Assembly: GCF_024138675.1 (NCBI RefSeq) | Contig: NZ_CP090959.1 | Location: 1,364,001 to 1,428,000, forward strand | Source of the DNA: Simiduia sp. 21SJ11W-1 | Lineage (GTDB): Bacteria; Pseudomonadota; Gammaproteobacteria; Pseudomonadales; Cellvibrionaceae | Direction of reading: 5' to 3' | DNA length: 64,000 nucleotides | Shown: piece by piece, positions 24,102-33,776 of the stretch | How positions within the stretch are numbered: the stretch's first letter is position 1 | Layout of the letters: each line of letters begins with the position of its first letter | The notes under the pieces: generated by a model | Databases searched by the model: none | What the model saw: the letters and a program-made list of their open reading frames with translations, nothing else | What the model was told of the DNA's origin: nothing | Made by a program: the position numbers and the translations under genes

Positions 24102-25568
24102 CTAGGCTTGGGTAGCCACGGCAGCGAGCCCGGCCACCAGACACTCCCAGAAGGCGGCAACCGAGGCTATGTGTACCCGCTCATCGGGCGAGTGGGCGCC
24201 GCGAATAGTGGGCCCGAAGGAAATCATGTCCCAATTGGGGTAAATGGCGCCCAGTAACCCGCACTCAAGGCCTGCGTGAATCACTTTCACCGCCGGCGGC
24301 TTGCCGTACTTTTGCGCGTAGACTGCGCGCATTTGCTCAAGCAGTGCCGATTGCATGTTCGGGGCCCAGCCGGGGTAGGCGCCGTCGAGCAAGGTGTCTG
24401 CATCAATTAGCTGGAAATGGCGAGCGATATTAGCTGCCAGGTCGTCACGGGCTTCGTCTATCAGGCTGCGCACCAGGCACTGTACCACCAGGGTGTCGCC
24501 CTCTATGCCCACTGTGGCTAGGTTGTTTGAGGTTTCCACCACGCCTGCCAGTTGCGGGCTCATGCGCTGCGCGCCGTGGGGGCAGGTGAGCAGGGCGCTC
24601 ACCAGCGCCCGGGTTTGCAGGGCGCCAAGGGCGCTGGCCACGGGCTCGGCCGGGGCAAGCGTGAGCGACATGCCGGTTTCCAGCTGGCCGTAGCAGTGCT
24701 GTACATCGGCCAAATATTTATCGAAGGCGGCACCCACCGCCTCGGCCAGGGCGGCAGGCACGGTGAACACCGCCCGGCCATCGCGCGCGATGGCGTTGCG
24801 CAGTGTGCCGCCTTGAATGTGTGCAATGCGTACCGGCAGTGCGTCAGACAGGCGCGCAATAAACTGGGCAATGAGCAGGTTGGCGTTGGCCCGGCCCAGA
24901 TTGATATCAAGCCCCGAGTGGCCACCTAGTAGGCCGCTCACACTCAGCTGAAAGCAGGCGCTCTGGGCATCGGGCTCGCCCCAGTGGCCTGCAATGCGGG
25001 CGTTGACATCAATGCCGCCGGCGCAGCCCACGTAGAGCTCGCCTTCGTCTTCGGTATCCAGATTAAACAGCAGCCGGCCTTGCAGTATGTCCGGGCTGAG
25101 GCCTTTGGCGCCGGTCATACCGGCTTCTTCGTCAATGGTAAACAGCGCTTCCAGCGGCCCGTGAGTGAGGTTGGTGCTTTCCAGTACTGCCAAAATGGCC
25201 GCCACGCCAATGCCGTTGTCGGCGCCGAGGGTGGTGCCTACTGCGTGCACCCAGTCGCCCTGGATCACGGTTTGAATAGGATCTTGGGTGAAATCATGCC
25301 GGGCGGTTTGGCTTTTTTGCGGCACCATATCCAGGTGGCTTTGTAAAATGACCCCCGGGCTGTGTTCATAGCCTTTGCTGGCGGGTTTTCTGATCACCAC
25401 ATTGCCAACGTCATCGCGCAACACCGTTAAGCCAAGCCCGGCTGCAAAGGCTTCTATTTTTTCTATGATGGCCGCCTCATGGCCCGAGGGCCTTGGGGTG
25501 TTGCACAGGGTTTCAAAATGGCGCCACAGGGCGCGGGGCTCTAATTGTTGCAAGTGGCTGTTGGTCAT
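24102..25568 (-). CDS. pepD: aminoacyl-histidine dipeptidase (M20C)
   Basis: 488 residues, close to the 485 of E. coli PepD. Hydrolyses Xaa-His dipeptides such as carnosine in the cytoplasm. Metal-site motifs are visible: LQSHLDMVPQ, the bridging Asp in LGADNGIGVAA, the catalytic Glu-Glu in TIDEEAGMTGA and a late His in GPTIRGAHSPDE. The ATG at 25568 (ggaag six bases upstream) matches the family N-terminus better than an upstream in-frame start at 25628. Confidence 0.95.
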   Translation of the reverse strand: MTNSHLQQLEPRALWRHFETLCNTPRPSGHEAAIIEKIEAFAAGLGLTVLRDDVGNVVIRKPASKGYEHSPGVILQSHLDMVPQKSQTARHDFTQDPIQTVIQGDWVHAVGTTLGADNGIGVAAILAVLESTNLTHGPLEALFTIDEEAGMTGAKGLSPDILQGRLLFNLDTEDEGELYVGCAGGIDVNARIAGHWGEPDAQSACFQLSVSGLLGGHSGLDINLGRANANLLIAQFIARLSDALPVRIAHIQGGTLRNAIARDGRAVFTVPAALAEAVGAAFDKYLADVQHCYGQLETGMSLTLAPAEPVASALGALQTRALVSALLTCPHGAQRMSPQLAGVVETSNNLATVGIEGDTLVVQCLVRSLIDEARDDLAANIARHFQLIDADTLLDGAYPGWAPNMQSALLEQMRAVYAQKYGKPPAVKVIHAGLECGLLGAIYPNWDMISFGPTIRGAHSPDERVHIASVAAFWECLVAGLAAVATQA

Positions 25569-25912
25569 GGGGCTTCCAAATGGTTGGCGATATCGGGTTG
25601 CAGGCGAGCGGTTAGGCAATGGTAGCAAGGCCTAAGGCGATGTTGTCAAAACTTGCTGTTGGCAACGTAGGTGTAAACGCAGGTGCAGGTGTGCAGACGA
25701 ACAAAACAGCCCAGGCCCCAACGCTGGCTAATCAATCCGCCTGCCTGTGCAATTTATAACCGGCTCTGGCTGCTATTTGTGCGGTTAAAGCCGCAGCTTG
25801 CAGTGGTATTTGACTAAACTGTTGCAACACGGCATAAAGACCGCTCAATTGCACGCACACAGTCGGGCCCCTCTTGCCAAGCCGACAGGCACAAGTAGAA
25901 CTATAAGGCCTC
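25569..25912. other. divergent intergenic region between pepD and the kinase gene
   Basis: About 340 bp separating two divergent genes, so both promoters must lie here. I see short repeated words (gcaggtgcaggtgtgcag) but no confident operator, RNA gene or terminator. Confidence 0.4.
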
Positions 25913-28609
25913 ATGGACATACCGGGTTACAAAATCATCGATCGGCTGGGCCAGGGCGGCATGGCGACCGTCTATCTGGCCATTCAGGAAAACTTTGAGC
26001 GCGAAGTGGCACTTAAGGTGCTGCTGCCCGAGTTATTGCGCGACCCGGCCTTCGGTGAGCGCTTTCTGCGCGAAGCCAAAATTGTATCGCGCCTGGTGCA
26101 CCCGAACATCGTCACGGTTTACGACGTAGGCGTGCAGGGTGAGCACCACTACCTGGCCATGGAATATGTGCCGGGCAAAGACCTCAAACAATTACGGGTA
26201 AAGCTTTCGCGCGAACAAAGCCTGCAGGTGGTGAAAGACATCGCCCGGGCACTCGATTACGCCGCGCGCAAAGGCTATGTGCACCGGGATGTAAAACCCG
26301 AAAATATCATGATCCACGCCGAAGATGGCCGCGCCGTGCTGATGGATTTTGGCATAGCCCGGCCCGCCGACGTTGCCGGCGGTATGACCCAAACCGGAAC
26401 AGCCATTGGCACGCCTCATTACATGAGCCCCGAGCAGGCCAAGGGCAAACCCGTTGACGCCCGCTCAGACATCTACAGCCTGGGCGTGGTGCTGTTTCAA
26501 TTAATTACCGGCCGCGTGCCCTTTGATGCAGATTCCGCCGTGGCCGTTGGCATCAAGCACGTGGCCGAACCCATCCCGCGGCTGCAGGCGGCCTTTGGTA
26601 TTTTTCAGCCCATTATCAATCGCGTATTGGCTAAAAACCCGGATGAGCGATACCAGTCTGGCGCGGAGCTTGTGGAAGACCTCAATCAAATTGATGCCGA
26701 CGACTTGCGCCGCGTAGATGAACTGATAGACCTGGCTGCGCAGCAGTTGCCAGAAGCAGACCTGGATGCGCCCACGGTTATCAGTGAGGTGGGTTCCTCA
26801 AGCAATACCGCCGCCATCAATGCCGCCTCTGAAGCGGCCGAGCAGAATGGCGCCCACGCACAATATTGGCCGCAATCCGGCCAGGGTACGCCGGTGCAAT
26901 CCATCGGCTCCCGGCAATCGCAAAACCCATTTGGCGCCAGCCACTGGCTTCGAAATCTCATCTTGCTGAGCCTGCTTGCGGTGCTGGGGGTGTTTTTCTT
27001 GCGCCAGCAACTACCCGCCCCCTGGCCTGAAAAAATCACCACATGGCACCATGGGGCGCTCGACTATTTACGCACGCAGCCACTGCCGCTTACTGAACAA
27101 CAATGGCACGGGCTTTACAGCCTGGGTGGTGCCGAGGCTCCCGCGCCTGCGGTGCCTGCAAACCCGCCATTGCCCGAGCAAAAGGTGCCTCCAGAAACAG
27201 CCAGCCCGGCTGTTAAAAAAACGCCTGCCAATAACAATACGCCAAAGAGCCACCACGACAGCGTGCTGGCAGACACCCGCCCGGTGTTATCCGAGGAGGG
27301 CTTGCGCGCGCGCCCAACGCTAACGCCCCAAGCAGTAGCTACCCAGCCAGAGGTAAACGCCGAACAACTTGCCAGTAAGGCCGCAGAGCTGCAGGCAGAT
27401 CTTGAACAAAATGCAGCGGGTGCGGCCGGCGCCTTGGCCGCGTTTTACGCAAGCGCAGCCACCAGGCCCGGCGCCGATGCGATGCTGGCCGAAGGTGAGG
27501 TGTGGGTTGAGGGGTTTTATCAGAAGGCCATAGAGCAAGCGGTAGCCGCAGAGGATTTTACACAGGCACAAGGCTTACTCGATGCCTGGCAGCGCCACTT
27601 CCCCCATTGGGCAAACACTGCATTTATAGAGCAACATCAAGATTTAATATCACAAGCCCGCGCGCGCGCTGAATTACTGGCTGACGCCCGCGAGTACCTG
27701 CGCGCCGATGCGCTGTTGTCGCCCAAAGGGGCAAACGCCGTGGAAAACTACCGGGCGGTGTTGGCGCGCTTCCCCGGTGATGCCGAGGCAGAGGCTGGCC
27801 TTATAGCCGTGGCTGATCGCTACGCTGAGCTTGCCAATGCCAAGCTTGAGGCGGGCGACTGGCAAAACGCGAAAGCCTTGGCCGGGCGTGGTTTAACCCT
27901 TGTGAGTGGCCATAAAACACTGCGCCGCCTGCAAGATGCCGCAAACAGCGGCCAAGCCGCGCAACAAGCCCGGGCCGAGCAGTTGGCAAGTTTGGTGAGT
28001 GGCGCGCAGGCAGCTGAGCAGGCGGGTAATATTTTTGGTGCAGAAGGTGCGGCCGCCAAGTACCAGGCGGTGCTTGCGCTGGATGCCAACCACGCGGGCG
28101 CGCGCGCGGCGATAGAACAATACGTGAGTGATACGAGCGTGCAGATTGATCAGCTGCTGGCAACCAAAAAGTATGATCAGGCCCGCCAACAGTTTGCCAT
28201 TGCAAAAGCGCAACTTCCCGATCACACCCAGCTTGCCCGTATTGGTGCGCAACTGGATGCCGCAATAGCGGCGGCCATGCCGCGCATTGATAGGGTACGC
28301 GTGAGGGCACAAGCGCCTGTGGATATGAATGCTCAGCAAGGGGTGCTGCAACAGGTAGAGCGCACCTTGTACATTGGCCTTACGTTTAAGAACTTTGATG
28401 AAACGGCAGTGGTGCAAGCCATTTTGCTAGACGGTGCACGCGCTGTGCACATCGCCCAAGTGCCCGTGGTTATCAGCGGCAAGGCCGGTGAAAAAACCTT
28501 TCGCATTGATCGCCCGGTTGAGGGTTTTGCCGAGGGCGGCTATAACTTGGACCTCATGCTGAATGATCAGTTGCTACTGAGCCAGCACTTCCAGATAGAC
28601 AACCCCTAG
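25913..28609 (+). CDS. transmembrane Ser/Thr protein kinase, PknB-like
   Basis: 898 residues. Kinase domain about 5-265 with the glycine loop LGQGGMATVY, ATP-binding Lys35, catalytic HRDVKPEN (124-131), DFGIA (145-149), the activation segment GTPHYMSPEQ and SDIYSLGVVL. A linker leads to one TM helix (about 347-363). The outer part is Ala/Pro-rich at first, then consists of TPR-like helical repeats, ending in a beta-rich domain (about 785-898). All catalytic residues are intact. The start is ATG 25913. A lipoprotein gene follows 22 bp downstream, so the pair probably senses something in the envelope. Targets are unknown. Confidence 0.92.
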   Translation: MDIPGYKIIDRLGQGGMATVYLAIQENFEREVALKVLLPELLRDPAFGERFLREAKIVSRLVHPNIVTVYDVGVQGEHHYLAMEYVPGKDLKQLRVKLSREQSLQVVKDIARALDYAARKGYVHRDVKPENIMIHAEDGRAVLMDFGIARPADVAGGMTQTGTAIGTPHYMSPEQAKGKPVDARSDIYSLGVVLFQLITGRVPFDADSAVAVGIKHVAEPIPRLQAAFGIFQPIINRVLAKNPDERYQSGAELVEDLNQIDADDLRRVDELIDLAAQQLPEADLDAPTVISEVGSSSNTAAINAASEAAEQNGAHAQYWPQSGQGTPVQSIGSRQSQNPFGASHWLRNLILLSLLAVLGVFFLRQQLPAPWPEKITTWHHGALDYLRTQPLPLTEQQWHGLYSLGGAEAPAPAVPANPPLPEQKVPPETASPAVKKTPANNNTPKSHHDSVLADTRPVLSEEGLRARPTLTPQAVATQPEVNAEQLASKAAELQADLEQNAAGAAGALAAFYASAATRPGADAMLAEGEVWVEGFYQKAIEQAVAAEDFTQAQGLLDAWQRHFPHWANTAFIEQHQDLISQARARAELLADAREYLRADALLSPKGANAVENYRAVLARFPGDAEAEAGLIAVADRYAELANAKLEAGDWQNAKALAGRGLTLVSGHKTLRRLQDAANSGQAAQQARAEQLASLVSGAQAAEQAGNIFGAEGAAAKYQAVLALDANHAGARAAIEQYVSDTSVQIDQLLATKKYDQARQQFAIAKAQLPDHTQLARIGAQLDAAIAAAMPRIDRVRVRAQAPVDMNAQQGVLQQVERTLYIGLTFKNFDETAVVQAILLDGARAVHIAQVPVVISGKAGEKTFRIDRPVEGFAEGGYNLDLMLNDQLLLSQHFQIDNP

Positions 28610-28631
28610 TTACACCCCACAGGAGATCCTT

Positions 28632-29423
28632 ATGGGACACTTCGCTCGCATTGGTGTGATATTGGCTTTGACCGCTGCAGCCACCGGCTGCCAGGCACCC
28701 CAAAGCACCCAGCAGTTAACCCAGCAAAATGCCCAGCTACAAACCCAATTGCGCGAGGCGCAAGGCACCATCGCCCAGCTACAGGCCCGTGAATCTGCGC
28801 TGGAGGCCGATGTGGCCGAGCTTAACCGGGTAATGGGTGTACTGGGCAATGAAAAAACCTCACGGGTACAGGAGTCTTCCCAGCTGCGCGGCTTAATGCG
28901 CGTGTTTGTTCAAGATCAAATTGATTTACTGAAAGACTTTCTCGTAAAAGGCGATCTGCTGGACTATGTGGGCGGTGAGCTGGTGGCGCGCAATGGCCTG
29001 GGTGAAGCTGTTGAGCAGCAGCGGCTGTTGGTGGATTTAAAAAATGCACTGCCCAGCGAAGGCGTGTTAACCGGAGTAGGGGGTTATTTTACCCAGCCCG
29101 GCAGCTTTCGGGTAAAGGTGTTGCGCCAAATAGAAAACAATCTGGTGGTGGTGTGGGAAAGCAAGCTGTTGCCCGTGGCAAGTGCAGGCAAGCAACGGGT
29201 CAATTTCCCGGTGAGCGTAGGCGTTGATGCCGGTGATTTGGTGGCCTATTACTTCCCGGGCCAGGTGATGGTGGCGGTAGATGCCGGCACCGGTGATACG
29301 CGCACCTACGGTGAAGACCTGGCGCTGGGCAAAACCCTCAGCGTGCGTGCGCTTGATCATGCCAAACAAAAACGTGCCTATTCTCTGGGCGTGTATGGGC
29401 TTCTTAAAACCAGTGCGCCTTAG
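28632..29423 (+). CDS. coiled-coil lipoprotein partner of the kinase
   Basis: 263 residues. Lipobox AATGC at the end of a classic signal peptide; a Gln-rich coiled coil (about 24-70, TQQLTQQNAQLQTQLREAQ); then a mixed domain with beta-strand character (FRVKVLRQIENNLVVVW). I do not recognise the C-terminal family. The aggaga site lies eight bases before ATG 28632. The kinase gene ends 22 bp upstream and a terminator follows, so the two genes form an operon. Confidence 0.8.
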   Translation: MGHFARIGVILALTAAATGCQAPQSTQQLTQQNAQLQTQLREAQGTIAQLQARESALEADVAELNRVMGVLGNEKTSRVQESSQLRGLMRVFVQDQIDLLKDFLVKGDLLDYVGGELVARNGLGEAVEQQRLLVDLKNALPSEGVLTGVGGYFTQPGSFRVKVLRQIENNLVVVWESKLLPVASAGKQRVNFPVSVGVDAGDLVAYYFPGQVMVAVDAGTGDTRTYGEDLALGKTLSVRALDHAKQKRAYSLGVYGLLKTSAP

Positions 29424-29486
29424 AATTGGCAAGGTGTTTACGGTTAAAGGCTGAGTAATTTCCGGGCGCTAATGATTTATATAAGC

Positions 29487-29520
29487 AAGGCCGCCGTGGG
29501 AAATTACGGCGGCCTTTTTT
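29487..29520 (+). terminator. Rho-independent terminator of the kinase/lipoprotein operon
   Basis: Perfect 11-bp stem aaggccgccgt / acggcggcctt with an 8-nt loop and a T run. Confidence 0.9.
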
Positions 29521-29532
29521 GTGTGCGCCTGA

Positions 29533-31446
29533 TTATTCAAACCGAAAATCTGCACGCGCGGGGTTAACGCTAAAGCCAAACAGCGCCCCGTAAAAATTTA
29601 ACTCAAGCTCCAGCTGATCAATGATCGATTGCGCTTCGCGAAAGCCATGGCCCTCGGATGCAAAGGTCACGTAGCTTGTGGGCACCTGCTTGGCTTTTAA
29701 GGCGTGCACCATAGCCTCGGCCTGGTTGGGTGGCACCACCTTGTCTTTTAAACCCTGAAAAAATGCCACGGGGCAGGTGAGCTGCTCGATATGAAACAGC
29801 GGCGAGCGCGCACGATACACAGGCTCGCCGTCAGGCCATGGGGCAACCAATGAGTCGAGATAGCGCGATTCAAATTTATGGGTGTCTTTTGCAAGTGCCG
29901 TTAAATCACCAATGCCGTAGAGGCTGGTGCCCGCGCAAAACACATCGCGGAAGGTGAGTGCCGCCAGCACAGTATAGCCACCGGCGCTGCTGCCTTTAAT
30001 GATCAACCGCGCAGCATCTGCAAGGCCCTGTTGCACCAGATATTCGGCGCCGGCGCAAACATCGTCTACATCCTTTATGCCCCAGCTACCTTTGAGGCTA
30101 TCGCGGTAGGCGCGCCCGTAACGGGTGCTGCCGCGATAATTGACATCCAGCACGGCAAAGCCGCGGCTGGTCCAGTATTGGATTTTAAAATTCAGGGCAC
30201 TGCTGGTGGCAGCGGTGGGGCCGCCGTGGCTCAGCACAATCAAGGGCGGCTTTTCCCCGTCACGGCCCGTGTAATCCGGGTGGGTGGGCGCATAGTAAAA
30301 GCCGTGAGTTTGGGTGTTGCCCGTGGTGGGGAAGCTTACGGTTTGCGGTTGTGCGATAAACGCGGGCTCGATGGGGTTTTCCAACGAGACTTTTTCGCAA
30401 TGCCATTGCGATTGATCAAATCGCCAGAGTGCGCTGGCGGTTTCGGGGTTGCTGCCCAGCATTAACGCCTGCCCATTGGCACAGGTGACATTGCCGATTT
30501 CGGTGAGCGGTGTGTCCACCGGCTGCCACTGGCCCGTATCTGTTGCCAATATGCCGCAATACCAAAGCCCGTTCTGGGCGTAGGCGGCAAACAGATGGGT
30601 GTCGTCCAGAAAACCGTAGCAAGACATGCCAAACACCCATTGGGGGGTGGCAAACTCGGCATCCATGGGCAGCAGGGGCGCCCATTGCCCGTTGCGCCAG
30701 GCATACAGATTCCACCAGCCGCTGGCATCGTGTGCGGCAATCAGTTCGCCCGCTGGCGACCAGCAGGGCTGGTAACCACTGCAACCTTGCGCCAACAGTG
30801 CGCGGGACCCGGCGAGCTCGCCGCCGTCGGTGATATCTGCAAGCCAGATCTGGTTTTCATCCCAGGGCATGTTCGGGTGTTGCCAACTGATCCAGGCAAG
30901 TTGTTGGCCGCAGGGGCTGAGGGCGGGGTAGCCGTAAAAATCTGCACCGCTGGCAAGCGCACTGAGGGTGCCTTGCTCAAGGTCTATGGCCACCAGCCGA
31001 TGCTCGGGCTCACGGGCTTTGTGGTGGTGGATTTCTTCAACGGCAATGAGCCGGTTGCGGGCTGCGTCGTGGCGGATATCGGCAAACCGGCTGTTGGGCG
31101 CGCGGGTAATCTGGCGCGGTGGCAGCGGGTGCGATTGTGCGTAAACTTGCTGATCATCAGCATTTACAAAAAACACCCACTGGCCCGATACCGTAAAATC
31201 GCCGCCGCCGTACTCGTTCACTTTCGATCGAACATTAAAGCCTGCTGGCGTAATATCTGTGGGCTGGCCGCCGATGCCTTGGCGCACAATCACACCGCGG
31301 CCCTTTTCCTCTGGCCGCGACTCCAGCCAGTAAGCGGTATTACCAACAAGCATCGGCATGGCCAGCGACACAGCGCTTTGGGTAAGCAGGTTTGCGTGAA
31401 TGGGCGAGGGCCAGCTGCCAAAGGGCAATGGTTGTTTGTTTGTCAT
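29533..31446 (-). CDS. S9 family prolyl oligopeptidase-like peptidase
   Basis: 637 residues. A beta-propeller region (about 30-370) is followed by an alpha/beta-hydrolase domain. Catalytic Ser in KGSSAGGYT, Asp in GLKDKVVPP, His in SEGHGFRE; the oxyanion-side motif NYRGSTRYGR is also present. Acts on short peptides, either aminopeptidase- or oligopeptidase-like. No signal peptide when started at ATG 31446 (aggatcc upstream). A longer in-frame reading from 31602 adds 52 residues of non-family sequence and is rejected. Confidence 0.9.
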   Translation of the reverse strand: MTNKQPLPFGSWPSPIHANLLTQSAVSLAMPMLVGNTAYWLESRPEEKGRGVIVRQGIGGQPTDITPAGFNVRSKVNEYGGGDFTVSGQWVFFVNADDQQVYAQSHPLPPRQITRAPNSRFADIRHDAARNRLIAVEEIHHHKAREPEHRLVAIDLEQGTLSALASGADFYGYPALSPCGQQLAWISWQHPNMPWDENQIWLADITDGGELAGSRALLAQGCSGYQPCWSPAGELIAAHDASGWWNLYAWRNGQWAPLLPMDAEFATPQWVFGMSCYGFLDDTHLFAAYAQNGLWYCGILATDTGQWQPVDTPLTEIGNVTCANGQALMLGSNPETASALWRFDQSQWHCEKVSLENPIEPAFIAQPQTVSFPTTGNTQTHGFYYAPTHPDYTGRDGEKPPLIVLSHGGPTAATSSALNFKIQYWTSRGFAVLDVNYRGSTRYGRAYRDSLKGSWGIKDVDDVCAGAEYLVQQGLADAARLIIKGSSAGGYTVLAALTFRDVFCAGTSLYGIGDLTALAKDTHKFESRYLDSLVAPWPDGEPVYRARSPLFHIEQLTCPVAFFQGLKDKVVPPNQAEAMVHALKAKQVPTSYVTFASEGHGFREAQSIIDQLELELNFYGALFGFSVNPARADFRFE

Positions 31447-31759
31447 AGGGTGGATCCTGCGTGTTGGTGTTGCCTGCGGCTTTTGTGCATGCCTGCCGGA
31501 AAGTCCGTGCGATACAGGCAATCCCAAAGGCGACTTACAGTGAGTTTGTTTGATTTGCACCTTTGTGACATGGGCATTGATTTCGCGCTTCAGCCAACGC
31601 ACATAAGTTCAACGGTGTATTCAGTACAGTGGTTGCAAACTGTAATGGAATTTTTAGCCCCTGGCCATGTTGGGCAGAAGCTCGTGTCAAGCCAGTTGCA
31701 AGTGGGCGCAATTACTTTAAAAATATCCACACACTTTTCTCATACAAAGAGGCTAGAGG
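31447..31759. other. divergent intergenic region, no gene
   Basis: About 310 bp between the S9 peptidase and the glycosyltransferase genes. It contains loosely inverted words (ttacagtgagtttg and caaactgtaa). No confident promoter, RNA or terminator is seen. Confidence 0.4.
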
Positions 31760-33151
31760 GTGCAGCACAACCATTGGGAAGGCTTTTATACACACTGGCT
31801 TGTAGTAATTACCCTGCTTGCAGCAGCGCTGCGCTTTTGGGGGCTGGGGGATGTGCCGGCCGCCTATTTCGATGAAATAAATATTCCGCACTTTGGCTAC
31901 GCGTTACTTAACGATCTACAGCAAACTCCCTTTGTTACCGCGCACCCGCCGCTGCCTCATTACCTGTTTGCAGCGGCTATTGAAATTTATTACTGGCTGC
32001 CCTGGGTTGATGGTGCGGTGACAGACCCGTGGGGTGTCATTGATCCTTTGAGCTACCGCTGGCTTAGTGCCCTTACCGGTACGCTGTGTTGTGTATTGTT
32101 GGCCGCAATAGTGAAAAGCCTGGGCGGGGGTGCTGGCTGGGCCCTGTTGGCGGCACTGTTTGTGGCAATCGATGGCGCCTTGATTGTGGATTCGCGCGCG
32201 GCACTGAACAATATACTTATGCTTTTTTTCGGCCTGGCGGCGGTGTGGGCATTTTCGTGTGCGCTTGCGCGCGGCTATGCCTGGCGGCCGCTGGTTTTAT
32301 GTGGCCTGTTGATGGGCGCCACTGTTTCAGTGAAGTGGAATGGTTTGGGCTTTTGGTTGGTAGCCTTGGCAGTGCTTTTGGGGGTGGCCGTTTTTCAAGC
32401 CCGCGGCGCCCTACAGATGGCAACTGGTCTGGCGCCGATCAACGGCGCGCGCGCGTGGCGATTGGTGCTGTGTTTGTTGGTGTTGCCGGCGGCCACCTAC
32501 TGGCTGCTATGGCAGCCTTATCTGGCACACGAGCAACACTGGGGTTTTATTGAAATGCATCAACGCATTAGCCGTTTTCACACAGAGGAGGTGGGGGCGG
32601 CGAGCCATCCCTATTGTTCAGCCTGGTACCAGTGGCCCTATCAGGGGCGGCCTATGAGTTATTTGTTCGAGCGGGTGCCCTTGGGTGGCGGCGAAGGGTT
32701 TCGGGCTATTCATTTGTTGGGCAACCCCTTGCTCTACCTTTTAAGTGCATTGGCAGCCCTGTGGCTAGTGATGGTGTGTGGCCGTGACTTCCTTGTGGCG
32801 TGTTTTTCCAAAGCCTCGGCCCTCGCTACGCGCCCCTTGTTGTGGGTAATAGTGGCAGGTTTTTTAGGTAACTGGTTGCCTTGGTTACTGGTCAGCCGGT
32901 GCCTGTTCAGTTACCACTATGAACCGGCCAGCGTATTTGCCTTTGCTGCACTTGCCGGGCTTTTGGCGCAGGCTGGCCGGGCCAGAGGCCGAGCGCCCCG
33001 TGCTGTATGGGGGCAGGCATCCGCCGTGGCTGCCGTTTTAACCGTGCTGGCTATTGTGGCTGTGGCGGTTTACTTCATGCCATTGGCGCTGGGGCTTCCC
33101 GTAAGCCGCGAGGGCTTTTACAGCCGCATGTGGTTTTCATTCTGGATTTAA
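31760..33151 (+). CDS. PMT-type (GT39) glycosyltransferase
   Basis: 463-residue polytopic membrane protein of the protein-O-mannosyltransferase type. The acidic catalytic motif AAYFDEINIPHFGYALL lies in the first periplasmic loop, followed by TAHPPLPHYLF, and TM4-5 carry the family word GATVSVKWNGLG. Such enzymes move sugars from a polyprenyl phosphate to a protein or other acceptor on the periplasmic side. The GTG at 31760 has aaagagg seven bases upstream. Sugar and acceptor unknown. Confidence 0.87.
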   Translation: MQHNHWEGFYTHWLVVITLLAAALRFWGLGDVPAAYFDEINIPHFGYALLNDLQQTPFVTAHPPLPHYLFAAAIEIYYWLPWVDGAVTDPWGVIDPLSYRWLSALTGTLCCVLLAAIVKSLGGGAGWALLAALFVAIDGALIVDSRAALNNILMLFFGLAAVWAFSCALARGYAWRPLVLCGLLMGATVSVKWNGLGFWLVALAVLLGVAVFQARGALQMATGLAPINGARAWRLVLCLLVLPAATYWLLWQPYLAHEQHWGFIEMHQRISRFHTEEVGAASHPYCSAWYQWPYQGRPMSYLFERVPLGGGEGFRAIHLLGNPLLYLLSALAALWLVMVCGRDFLVACFSKASALATRPLLWVIVAGFLGNWLPWLLVSRCLFSYHYEPASVFAFAALAGLLAQAGRARGRAPRAVWGQASAVAAVLTVLAIVAVAVYFMPLALGLPVSREGFYSRMWFSFWI

Positions 33152-33200
33152 CTTACCGCCTATTTTAACTTACCGCTTATTTTAACTTGGCCGTCTATTG
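33150..33200 (+). repeat. 17-bp direct repeat, three copies
   Basis: aacttaccgcctatttt, aacttaccgcttatttt and the degenerate aacttggccgtctattg follow each other directly, the first overlapping the stop codon of the glycosyltransferase gene. Probably a slippage product. Confidence 0.75.
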
Positions 33201-33246
33201 ACCTGCGTGTCGGGTGGCGTTTCCTTATGATTCGAAACGAATGTAA

Positions 33247-33264
33247 TGGTCATAAAAGTGTCAT
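33247..33264 (+). promoter_or_regulatory. candidate Pho box
   Basis: tggtcataaaagtgtcat has two 7-bp TGTCAT-type direct repeats separated by AAAA, matching the PhoB consensus at 5 of 7 and 6 of 7 repeat positions. AT-rich sequence that could hold a -10 follows. It lies 151 bp before the Cys-rich secreted protein gene. Confidence 0.35.
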
Positions 33265-33414
33265 ATTACCTTCCGTTTCAGCTTAAAAATAATATTTTAT
33301 ATTTCAAAATGCTTTGGCATGAGGATTATATTTATTAAAAGGGTCTGCTCGGTTGTTCGAAAGTAGTAGATGGGCTAAACATTAATCTCCTACCTACGTT
33401 TTGGAGATTCATCA

Positions 33415-33762
33415 ATGTTACTTTCCCGCTGCCTCCTCTTTCCTCTGATGATGCTGTTCAGCGCTGCGGTATTCGCCGGTACTTGCGAAATTCAATATGA
33501 GCGCACGGCTTGCCCGGGCAAAGAAAAAATCAGTTACAAAAAGTGTGACGGCGAAAAAGCCTGTTCGAAATTTATGGAATCCGCAAGTGCAGCCGAATGC
33601 CGGGTTGCTGCAACCAAATCCTGCGCCAATAGCCGTTTCACTGTCACCAAGTCCAAAGTGATCAACGCGGTGTTTGATGGTTCGGCCATTACGACCGATA
33701 GCGGCAAAGCGGATTTTTGTGAAGAGTACGCAAACCGGGCCACCGAATTTAATCAATGTTAG
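33415..33762 (+). CDS. small Cys-rich secreted protein, uncharacterised
   Basis: 115 residues with a clear signal peptide (LLFPLMMLFSAAVFAG). The mature part of about 93 residues has eight Cys, an even number suited to four disulfides, and is rich in Lys. The ggaga site lies seven bases before ATG 33415. I do not recognise the family. The MCP gene begins only 14 bp after its stop, so the two are probably cotranscribed; the protein could be a periplasmic ligand-binding partner of the receptor, which is inference from position only. Confidence 0.7.
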   Translation: MLLSRCLLFPLMMLFSAAVFAGTCEIQYERTACPGKEKISYKKCDGEKACSKFMESASAAECRVAATKSCANSRFTVTKSKVINAVFDGSAITTDSGKADFCEEYANRATEFNQC

Positions 33763-33776
33763 GGCGGTAACACCTG

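Noticed and set aside
30595-31875. 426-codon plus-strand ORF antisense to the S9 peptidase
   Set aside because: It overlaps a well-supported peptidase gene and the start of the glycosyltransferase, and shows no family motifs.
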